From Alopecurus myosuroides (taxonomy: Eukaryota > Streptophyta > Magnoliopsida > Poales > Poaceae), in NCBI GenBank assembly GCA_028641055.1, contig CM054060.1, forward strand, positions 241,456,833-241,520,832: a stretch of 64,000 bases of DNA, in the 5' to 3' direction. The notes beneath the pieces were generated by a model, which searched no databases, was not told the origin of the DNA, and saw only the letters and a list, made by a program, of their open reading frames with translations. Position numbers and translations under genes: made by a program. This document shows positions 10,093-19,310 of the stretch, piece by piece; position 1 is the stretch's first letter; every line of letters begins with the position of its first letter.

Positions 10093-13000
10093 ATGGCTGC
10101 TCGCGCCGGCTGGGCTGGTTCCGATGTTACCGTCGATGACTGTTCCTGGCTCGTGAACACCCGGAGGGTTCCTCCCGGTGTTCAGTGCCGGCCGTCCGAC
10201 GGCGAACTCGTTCCGGCCCCGCGGGAGGGCGAGCATGTCGTCTTCCTCGCGCACTTCGCGCGAGGATTCGGCCTGCCAGCGTCCGATTTTCTCCGCTCTT
10301 TCCTGGATCACTTCGGTGTCCAGATGCATCACCTCCCTCCGAATGCGGTCGTCTTCCTCGCCTATCATACCGTGGTGTGCGAGGCCTTTCTCGGCGTCCG
10401 CCCCACGGTACAGACATGGCTGAAGTACTTCCATCTTCGTCTGCAGAGCAAGGGGAAGAAAGATGGCGCGGCCACTGGTAGTCGGGTAACCGACACCGGG
10501 AGCGCCATGATGCTGCAGCGGGCGGGAACCAACCACCCTCGCATCAAGGGGTTGGATTCCGTCCGTATGTGGCAGAAATCCTTCCTTTATGTGAAGAACA
10601 TCCCCGCCACGAAGGGGGGACCAGTGACGGACCGCATCAACCTGCCCGCCTGGAGCAACCGAGCTCCGTCCGGGCAGAACTGGAAGACGAAGCCCTCGAA
10701 CGACCGCAACGCCGTGCAGATGGAGGAGCGGCTTGCTGCGCTAATCGGAGAGGGGCTCAGGAGCGATGACCCCGTCGCCTGCTGGATCAAGAACCGGGTG
10801 CTGCCTCTGCAGCAGCGCGCCCATCCAATGTGCTACCTGGGAGGCCATCGCGATTGCACTCGGACGACCACGTTCGAGCTCAACAACGCGGACGTCGCCA
10901 AGCACGCGAGGTCCATCCTGACCACGGGCCTCCGCGACGATTGGGAATACGGGTTTACCCCCTTCAGCCACGAGAAGCCGATTCCACGGGTATGTTCCCC
11001 TGTCTCTGCTTCCAGTTTATGCAATCCGAGTAGATATTCTCCTCTTCCTACTGCGACTAGCGATTGCATCCCGCACCGAGTAGGGCACTCTGCAGAACTG
11101 CCTAGGCTTAGTATGCTTGGTGTTTGCACGCCTCGCCCAGTAGCATACTTAGGAAGAATACTTAGGCTTAATATGCTTGTTGCTTGCATGCCTTGCCGAG
11201 TAGGATACTTAGCAAATTTCCCTAGGCTCAGTGTGCTTTGTGTTTGCACGCCCATCCGGGTAGAATGCCTTCTCGCTACTCGGCTAATTTGCAATGTTTC
11301 TCTGTCTTTCAGGTCCTTGACCGCCAGCTATCTGAAAGCTGTGAGCGTTTTGAGGGCAATTGGTCAGATGACCGAGAAGAAGACGACCAGACCTCCCTCG
11401 AGACCGCGGATCAGATCAATCTTCCACATTCCCCTTCGACAGAGAAGCAGCCTGCCGAAACGTCTCTCCGCGATTGGTCTGATGACGAGTTAGAAGGTAA
11501 CTGAATTCGCGCTTTCTCTCTGCAAGAAACACTAGCCCTTTGCCTGCTGTTTCTGAAGTGTTTTTCTTCCTCTCGATTTCACAGATGCTGCAAATGCTGA
11601 GGATGATGACGAGGATGAGGACGCGAGAGCCCTTGAGGCCAATCCTCTTTCAGTTGCTGCACCTGCTACCCGCAAGCGGACCGGCAGCGGCGCCCTAGAG
11701 CCCCCCGCCAAAAAGAAGAAACCATCCGAGAAGACGACCAAAAAGGTCGTGAAGAGAACAAGACGAACGATTCCCTCCACCAACGCGTAAGTTTCTTCTC
11801 GGTTGCATGTTTCAGTTTACTTTGTTCTTCTCGGTTGACTCCCAATCCTTTTGCTTCACTGTTTTCTCTTGATTTCCTCTGCCCTTTTCTGATCTTTGAC
11901 CCCAATTTCCTCTTCAGAGCCCCCTTGAACGCGGATGCCGCTCTTGCATCCACCGAGACTCAGAAGAAGACTGCCATCGATGTCGACAATCTAATCGATC
12001 TCGATGGCGACGAGAACAATGCCGTGAATGCATCAACAGAGGGCACTGATGCCCAGAACGCCGAGCCAGAGCCACAGTTCCGCGCTGAGCAGGAGGCGCA
12101 GGATGCTGCTCATCAGGAGAAGCCACCTTCCCCTCCGGCCGACACCGCCGAGGGGAATCAAGATCAAGATACAGAGATGCACCACGACGCCGCCATCGAG
12201 CGGCTAGGAGCAGAACAGGAGCAGCCAGCCACAGGGGGTGCTGCGCAAGAAGATCCTGCGTCCCAGGCGCGGGTGGAAGCAATGGATATTTCCCAGCCTG
12301 ATCCTGCTGCTGAACAGCGGGTAGAGGACGCGACTGGGCGCTACCCTCTGAGCGACGTGCAACCAGATGCCGCGCAGAGTAGCGCCCAGCCAGATGGCGC
12401 ATCAGACAGCGCCTCCCTGGCGCCACCAACTGACCAAGGTGGCGCCCAGCCAGACTCCTCCCTGGTGCCACAACCCACAGCTGCAACCGGCCCTTCAGCC
12501 AAGCCGGTTACTAGGAAGAGCGCCCAAGATGCTTCCGAGAAGGAGGCAGCCGAGAAGGAGAGAGCTGAGAAGGAGAAGGCTGAGAAGAAAGAGACCGAGA
12601 AGAAGAAGCCCGAGAAGCCAATCTCCGAGAAGCCAACTGCCCAGAAGGAGAAAACAAAGAAGAAAGCTGCCGACAAGCCGCCGCCGACATCAGCTGGCCA
12701 GTCCAGGCAGCTGGTTATCCGCAATCCCAGTGCGGTTCCTGCCGCCGCTACTATAGCTGATCAGCCCCTCTACCCTGATTACATGGTGAAGGTCAGCCAA
12801 TAGCACCAGGTCGGCTTCTCCCCCACAGGCCAGACTCTTGCTATTCAGAAAGGGAGGAAAGCCGTGGCAGTGGACTCCAGGCCCCCGGCCCCAAATCAAG
12901 ACAGATCTGTTTCCATCGCTTCTCGGGGAGCTCAAGATCAGGCGATAACATCCCAGAGCCTCGAGCAAGTACTCGACCTGATTGGCTTTATCGACGCCAA

Positions 13001-15124
13001 GTGGGATAGCAAGGTTCTCGGCAACCCCAACTGGAACGACATCGATTTGGGCGACATCGACCACATGCGTCAGGATTGGAACAAGGTGGAATTGGGTTGC
13101 AAACCCATGACCGTCTCGACCACCTCTGCTACTCTGGCTGCCAAGATGTTCGTGCACCGCAAGAACGCAGAAGATCTCGAGCAGTCTTACGCGGTAAGCC
13201 TTAACTTATCCTTTCCGAGTTGCGTCTTCACTTCTTTTCTACTCTTCCTCTTTTCCTTATCCATCACCCAGTCCCCGAGATTCTGGCCGAGTAGGCCGAC
13301 ACTCTCCCGAGTAGCCGCCTTCTTGGGTTGAATCTCAATTACTTTGCCTGATTCTTGTTTCTTTTCTCTTTTCAGAACAGCGTACTGAAGCGTACTAACT
13401 TGCACTGTCAACTTCTCTGGAATCATGCCATTGCCAAGAGGCGCATTGCTGCCTTAGAGAAAGAGAAAGTGAGCACCGAGGAAGCCGACAAGGAAGTAAT
13501 GAACAGCACCATGAGGCTGTCTGAGGTGGAAGGTACGCTTCTAGCTACGCGGTTCTTGCGTTTTTTGTTTACGCCCGCTTCTGCTTTTTGCGTTAACCAT
13601 TTCTACTCCGCAGGGAAACTGAAAGCCCTGGTTGACGAGCACTCGAACTGCCGTGCCTTTGTTGAGAATGGCGAGGCCACCATCAAGAAGCTTGAAGGTA
13701 AACCGCTGTCTACTCGGTTCGCCCTTGTGTCTGTTTCCTTTGCTTCTCTGCTAACCGTGCTTTGCTCTTTTCAGAAGATCATAAGAAGTTTGTTGTAGAG
13801 CATCAGGATTGCCTTAAACCTGCCGAGGTGGAGGTGCGACTAGTAAGCCAATCTGCAGCTCTGCAGAGTGAGCACACTATCGAGATGGAGAAGCTGCAAC
13901 TCCAGCTGCAAAAGGCACTCCAGGATGCTGTCAACCTTGGTGCCGAGAGGGACAGAGTCATTGCCGAGAAGGCAAAGGCCGAGACAATAGCCAATGCCAA
14001 GGTGAATGCCCTCAAGCAGTAGTGCGAGGTGCTGACAAAAGCCAATGCTGGGCTCTTTACTCAGCTTGAGGGGCTCCGCTTGCTCGAGGAGAAGCATGTG
14101 TCCAATGAAGAAACATGGAAGAGCCAGCTGCAGGGGCTGCGCCACGAGTTGAATCGTAAGTTTTCTCCTTTCTGCATCTCTTCTTCTCGGTCCTACCTCT
14201 TCTCTAATCCTGTTACTGAATTTCTTACTTGCTTCTTGCAGAAATCTTCCCTGACATTGTGTCCTCTTGCGCGCCTGCTTTGGCCAAGGCCCAAGCAGCT
14301 CGTATTGAGAAGGGCGAGGCTGCAGACACCAGAGCCGATATCGAGGATACCTTGCTGGTGATGCGAGGGCAGTTCGAACGCCTAGCCAGCATGGGCACTG
14401 ACCTGGTGCGCACCGCCTTTCAGCTCCACAAGCTCTTCTGGCCTGAGGACCCTGCGCCAACAACTATTTGTGGCCTTGCTCTGAAGCTGCGCAACGTGAA
14501 GGCCGAATTGAAGAAGTGGCGCGCCTTGGGAGCTCGGGCGGGTGCTGATCTGATGCTGCTCTGCGTCGCCTCCTGGTATGAGAACTTGAACATGCAGGTC
14601 ATCCGCGGGAAGCGCGCCAATTCCAAGTGGGAGATGGATCCCAGCTGCGTGACCATGCGCAAGCTGATTGCACATGAGGTTGCGGAGTGCGCTGACACGG
14701 CAACCTTCATCGATGGCCTCACTGAACCCGACACCGAGGTGGAGGAGGACGAGGAGGAGGATGAAGAATCAGATCCCGAGTTGGGCTTCTTTGATTCACC
14801 CAGGGACTCGGCCGGGAAAGGGAAGGCCGCGGTTGTCGCGAGTAGCGATGAAGAGGTCGAGGAGATCGACACAGCCGCCCTCGAGTTTGCACCTCGTCAG
14901 GGGCCGCCCTTGACGACACCGTCAACCTCCGCGCCCCCGAGACCGGCTCCGCCTCCGCGACAACGCCCATCTCGGTGGCCACTGCAACTTCCGAGCAGGT
15001 CACCACCGAGTCTGACGCCGAGCAAGCGAGGACTGTTGATGCCAGCACAGAGGCGGACGCCACCAAGGCCACTGAGGAAGACGAAGCAACCAAGGCGAGC
15101 ACCGAGAACACCCCGTCGACCTGA
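10093..15124 (+). pseudogene. Antisense accessory gene (aORF) of element B, eight exons, broken
   Basis: Exons: 10093-10989, 11313-11496, 11585-11786, 11918-13193, 13376-13532, 13614-13697, 13775-14155 and 14242-15124, all GT-AG and in phase. Exon 1 encodes a 299-residue domain of the grass 'putative gypsy type transposon' class (PF04195-like; WLKYFHLRL near residue 113). Exon 3 has a Lys-rich nuclear-type stretch. Exon 4 ends in an Ala/Glu/Lys-rich region (EKE repeats near 12535-12680). Exons 5-7 look coiled coil, and exon 8 has an acidic run then a Thr/Glu/Ala-rich tail. Two in-frame UAG codons (12801-12803 and 14020-14022) and a likely frameshift in the G run near 14898 break it. This matters because gag-pro and pol of the same element are open. 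Function unknown. Confidence 0.8.
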
Positions 15125-15797
15125 ATTTGGTTTTATCCTGCAAACTTTTTACTCAAACACTTATCAGATCCCCGGGATGCCGGGAGCAAATGTATCAGAC
15201 TATTTCATTCCGTTGCTACTCATTTTTATTCCCACTTGTTATTTTCAACTTAATCAATTTGTTCAACCTGGGCTGGATGCCGAGTTGCGTTATCATGCGA
15301 GTCCCCGAGTTGCATTTCTTATTCACTCTCCCTTTTCGTCTCAGCTCTACCCGCAACTTGTTGCTTTTTTGGTATTCGAGTCACAAGAGTTAAAGAGTAC
15401 AGCTGCAAATACTTAGCCGCTTAGAAACAATCATAGTAACGCAGCCCACCACTTAGCCGAAAAGACGAGACACAGAACAGTAATAAAAGCACCCTACTCG
15501 GTTCCTGCACTCTTCTTTTCCTTAGTAATTTTTCTTGTGCTCATGGACCTTTTGCTTGTTCTCTTGCTTGCCATGAAGCCGGGTTTCGGACAGCAGCGAA
15601 GTCGAAGAGTTGGCATGTAGATTTAAACACAGTACTTAATGTACCTTTGAATTTTGAAGTAGAGCAACCGAATAGGCAAAAGGTAAAGCCGAATAGAAAC
15701 ACTTGGAGCCATTCTGGACGAGGGCAGTCCCCGAGATCAATTTCAGATTGCAGAGTAGAATTTCAACTCGGATAAGAGGGTACATACATATCTTTGC
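15125..15797. other. Noncoding region between aORF and pol of element B
   Basis: Facing 3' ends of aORF and pol. It holds one copy of the polypurine-like GCAGTCCCCGAG (15724-15735) near the pol stop. Nothing else recognised. Confidence 0.6.
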
Positions 15798-18700
15798 TCA
15801 CGAATGAAAACGACGGAGTAGAGCTACATTCCAAGGGCGCTTGGTTTCCTCTCCAGCTTTATCTGCCATGTTTCCCTGTGGTGGTCGCGCATCTATAAGA
15901 TAGTAAGCATCGTTGTGCAGCGCTTTGCTCACAATGAAAGGCCCTTCCCATGGAGGAGACAACTTGTGCATCCCGGCTGTGCGCTGCACCAGCCTAAGGA
16001 CCATGTCTCCTTCTCGGAAAACCCTTGGGTTCACCTTTCGGCTATGATAGCGCCGCAGGTTTTGCTGGTAGATAGCCGAACGTGACAGAGTCAGCTCTCT
16101 TGCTTCTTCAAGCAGGTCAACATCGTCTTCTCGAGTTTCTCTCGCCTCCACCTCAGTGTAGAGGGTTACTCGGGGGGAGTCATGCTCTAGGTCTATTGGC
16201 AACACGACCTCAGCCCCGTATACCAAGAAGAATGGCGTGTAGCCGGTTGACCGGTTAGGGGTAGTCCTTAGACTCCACAACACCGCTGGCAACTCGTCTA
16301 GCCAACACCCAGGTGTTTTCAGCAGTGGCTCCATCAGTCTTGGCTTTATACCTGCCAATACCATGCCATTTGCTCTTTCAACCTGCCCATTGGAAGCGGG
16401 ATGCGCGACTGACGCAACGTCTAGTCGGATATGCTTATCTCTGCAGAACCGCACCATTGCTCCCTCAGCAAAATTTGTGCCGTTGTCGGTGATGATACTG
16501 TGCGGGTAGCCATATCTCAGGATCACATCCTTCACGAATTTCACAGTTGTGGCCCCATCACACCTCCGAATAGGTTTCACTTCAATCCACTTGGTGAACT
16601 TGTCCACCATGACCAAGATGTGAGTCATGTTGCCTCTAGCTGGCTGAAAGGGCCCGACCATGTCCAAACACCAAACAACAAATGGCCAAGTGATAGGAAT
16701 TGTTTTCAGCTCGGAAGCAGGCATGTGAATCTTACTCGCGAACATCTGGCAGCCATTGCACTTCCTCACGATATCTTCAGCTTGCTGCAAAGCTGTGAGC
16801 CAGTAGAAGCCATGCCGAAAAGCTTTCTGGACCAATGCCCGAGAAGAGGCATGGTGCCCGCATTCTCCTTGGTGTATCTCTACCAGGATTTCTTCTCCTT
16901 CCGCTGGGTCCACACAACGTTGCAGCACGCCAGTGGCACTTCTCTTGTGCAGCACATCTCGGATTATAGTGTAGCCCTTGGATCTTCTCTGAATCTGTCT
17001 TGCGGCCACCTTATCTTCTGGTAGAGTACCGTCCCTTAGAAAGGATAATATGGGCATAGCCCAACTCGGTGTCTCCCGTGTGGGAAACACTGGTTCGTCC
17101 ACTTCCATTGGGACGGGTACCTCTGGTTGCTCTTTAGGGGTGGGAGCACTTCTCTGAAGCCCAGACCGATTAGCAAGGACTTCCTTAATGAATGCGACAG
17201 TCCTCGGGTTAAGGACAGCAGTCCCCGAGTAGGGAGTGGAAGTCCCCGAGTATGGAGTGGCAGTCCCCGAGTATGGAGTGGCAGTCCCCGAGTAAGGAGT
17301 GGCAGTCCCCGAGTAGAGGACGGCAGTCCCCGGGTTTCCTGTAGCACTCTCCCAGTCAATCTCCATGGGATCAGATTCCTCACTTGGCAGAGAAGGAACA
17401 AATATGGACTCCGAGTTGGGAGAAGGCTTGATGGATGGCTTCCTCAAGTGCTCCAAGGCGACTCCAGCCGGGATGGATTGCCGAGAAGATCCCAACTTGG
17501 ATAACTCATCTGCTGCTTCATTCTCTGCACGGTGGATGTGCTGGAACTCGCAGCCTTCGAAGAACCCAGTCATTGACTGCACCAGGAAGCGATATGATGC
17601 CATGTTGGCATCTAGAGCATCCCAAGTGCCAGAGACTTGCTGCACCACCAGATCTGAATCGCCATAGCATATAATGCGCTGCACGCCAACCTCCTTGGCT
17701 ACTCGTAAGCCATGCACCACTGCCTCGTACTCTGCTACATTGTTGGATGCCTTGAAGTGAATCTGTAGCACATACTTGAGTTGATCTCGCTTGGGTGACG
17801 TAAGCACCACGCCAGCACCAAGGCCTTCCTTCACCTTTGAGCCATCAAAGTGCATCTTCCAGTAATTAGAAACTGGAGCAGGAGGTTCATACTGCACCTT
17901 GGCCCAATCCACCAGGAATTCCGCCAGAATCTGAGACTTGATGGCTTCTCTTCTTGCGTACGCAGGTGCATACGCGGCCAGCTCGATTGCCCACTTGGCT
18001 ACTTTGCCACTCGCCTCCTTGTTACCCATGATATCCGAGATGGGAGCAGAGCTCACAACCGTGATAGGATGCTCTTGGAAGTAATGCTTTAGCTTCTTGG
18101 CGCCCAGGTACACGCCGTAAGTCATCTTCTGGTAGTGCGGGTAGTTTTGCTTGGAACTGGACAGCACTTCACTAAGATAGTACACTGGGCGCTGCACACT
18201 CTTGCCTTCTTCTTCTCGTTCCACCACAATCACCACACTGACTACTCGGTTAGTCGCAGCAATGTACAGCAGCATTGGCTCCTTGGGTAGCGGACTAGCC
18301 AAGATGGGAGCGCTAGCCAGCATTGCTTTCAGCTCATTGAATGCCACATCCGCTTGCGGAGTCCAGACAAACTTGTCACTTTTCTTCATCAATTGGTACA
18401 GAGGCAGTGCCTTCTCGCCCATTCGGCCCAGAAAACGGCTCAGAGATGCTAAGCAGCCAGTGAACTTCTGTACATCCTTCAGAGATCTCGGCAAAGACAT
18501 GCTCTCAATAGCTTTTATCTTAGAAGGATTGGCTTCAATGCCCCGACTAGATACCAGGAAGCCGAGCAGCTTGCCAGCCGGGACACCAAAGGTGCATTTA
18601 CTCGGATTCAGCTTCATTTTGTACTTGCGTAGGTTAGCAAAGGTTTCCTCCAGGTCGGCAAGCAGAGTATGTGTTTTATTCATTTTGATGACAATGTCAT

Positions 18701-19307
18701 CTACGTACACCTGCACATTCTTGCCGAGCTGGTCGTGCAAGCATTTCTGCATGCATCTCTGATAGGTTGCACCCGCATTCCTCAAGCCAAAACACATGAC
18801 ACGATAGCAATAAGCCCCGTACGGGGTAATGAAAGCAGTCTTTATTTGATCAGCAGGGTTGAGTGCAATCTGGTGAAAACCAGAGTAGGCATCTATGAAG
18901 GACAACAGTTCACAACCAGCAGTGGAATCGATCACCTGATCGATGCGAGGTAGCGGGAAGGGATCCTTGGGGCATGCCTTGTTCAAGTCGGTGTAGTCGA
19001 CACACATGCGCCATGCAGTGGCAGCCTTTGGATCCTCCTTCTTCTTCTCGACCATAACCGGGTTGGCTAGCCAATCCGGATGCAGCACCTCCATGATGAA
19101 ATTGCTTATCAGCAGCTTGGTGATCTGATCACCAATGGCCTTCCTTCTCTCATCTCCGAAGCGGCGCATAGCCTGCTTCACTGGCTTGGCGTCAGGACGC
19201 ACATGTAATGAGTGCTCAACCAACTCCCTCGGGACCCCTGGTAGATCTTCATTGGACCAGGCGAATACATCCCGATTCTCACGGAGGAAGTGGATGAGCT
19301 CGCTTTC
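15798..19307 (-). CDS. pol: Element B RT-RNase H-integrase, entered by UAG read-through or a splice
   Basis: The frame is open from the codon after the UAG (19308-19310) to 15798. The first internal ATG is at 19223, giving 1141 residues. Landmarks counted from that Met: RT DAYSGFHQI near 111, YVDD near 173; RNase H HFDGSK near 458; integrase GHHASS zinc region near 791, TDNGTNF near 910, QVERAN, and PPWEGPF near the end. A linker of roughly 100 residues between RNase H and integrase is absent from element A. It contains seven-residue repeats (GTATPYS) and is bracketed by PMEID and PMEVD. The region before the Met (ELIHFLREN, DVFAW) is conserved in A and D, so Met 19223 is unlikely to be the true start. 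The pol is more likely made as a fusion with gag-pro. Confidence 0.9.
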   Translation of the reverse strand, partial: ESELIHFLRENRDVFAWSNEDLPGVPRELVEHSLHVRPDAKPVKQAMRRFGDERRKAIGDQITKLLISNFIMEVLHPDWLANPVMVEKKKEDPKAATAWRMCVDYTDLNKACPKDPFPLPRIDQVIDSTAGCELLSFIDAYSGFHQIALNPADQIKTAFITPYGAYCYRVMCFGLRNAGATYQRCMQKCLHDQLGKNVQVYVDDIVIKMNKTHTLLADLEETFANLRKYKMKLNPSKCTFGVPAGKLLGFLVSSRGIEANPSKIKAIESMSLPRSLKDVQKFTGCLASLSRFLGRMGEKALPLYQLMKKSDKFVWTPQADVAFNELKAMLASAPILASPLPKEPMLLYIAATNRVVSVVIVVEREEEGKSVQRPVYYLSEVLSSSKQNYPHYQKMTYGVYLGAKKLKHYFQEHPITVVSSAPISDIMGNKEASGKVAKWAIELAAYAPAYARREAIKSQILAEFLVDWAKVQYEPPAPVSNYWKMHFDGSKVKEGLGAGVVLTSPKRDQLKYVLQIHFKASNNVAEYEAVVHGLRVAKEVGVQRIICYGDSDLVVQQVSGTWDALDANMASYRFLVQSMTGFFEGCEFQHIHRAENEAADELSKLGSSRQSIPAGVALEHLRKPSIKPSPNSESIFVPSLPSEESDPMEIDWESATGNPGTAVLYSGTATPYSGTATPYSGTATPYSGTSTPYSGTAVLNPRTVAFIKEVLANRSGLQRSAPTPKEQPEVPVPMEVDEPVFPTRETPSWAMPILSFLRDGTLPEDKVAARQIQRRSKGYTIIRDVLHKRSATGVLQRCVDPAEGEEILVEIHQGECGHHASSRALVQKAFRHGFYWLTALQQAEDIVRKCNGCQMFASKIHMPASELKTIPITWPFVVWCLDMVGPFQPARGNMTHILVMVDKFTKWIEVKPIRRCDGATTVKFVKDVILRYGYPHSIITDNGTNFAEGAMVRFCRDKHIRLDVASVAHPASNGQVERANGMVLAGIKPRLMEPLLKTPGCWLDELPAVLWSLRTTPNRSTGYTPFFLVYGAEVVLPIDLEHDSPRVTLYTEVEARETREDDVDLLEEARELTLSRSAIYQQNLRRYHSRKVNPRVFREGDMVLRLVQRTAGMHKLSPPWEGPFIVSKALHNDAYYLIDARPPQGNMADKAGEETKRPWNVALLRRFHS
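17196..17342 (-). repeat. 21-bp minisatellite, about seven units, in the RNase H-integrase linker of element B
   Basis: Plus-strand units read like cagtccccgagtatggagtg with small variations. Each unit keeps the protein frame as a seven-residue repeat. Every unit holds CGGGGACTG on the minus strand, the core of the element's own polypurine tract. Confidence 0.9.
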
Positions 19308-19310
19308 CTA
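19308..19310 (-). other. In-frame UAG between gag-pro and pol of element B
   Basis: The minus strand reads GAG AAA TAG GAA AGC GAG CTC. It is the only stop between two long open frames. Element D has AAA TAG GAA AGC GCG CTC at the matching place (25875-25877), while A has CAA. Confidence 0.85.

Noticed and set aside
9802..10536. 244-codon minus-strand frame over the antisense gene start in B
   Set aside because: Overlaps the promoter and exon 1 of the plus-strand gene, is low in complexity and has no recognisable domain.
17196..17342. CRISPR array
   Set aside because: Units are 21-bp head-to-tail coding repeats without unique spacers, in a plant retrotransposon.
19223..19223. Met at 19223 as the genuine start of B pol
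   Set aside because: Conserved pol residues lie upstream of it, up to the UAG, so the frame is more likely entered by read-through or splicing.
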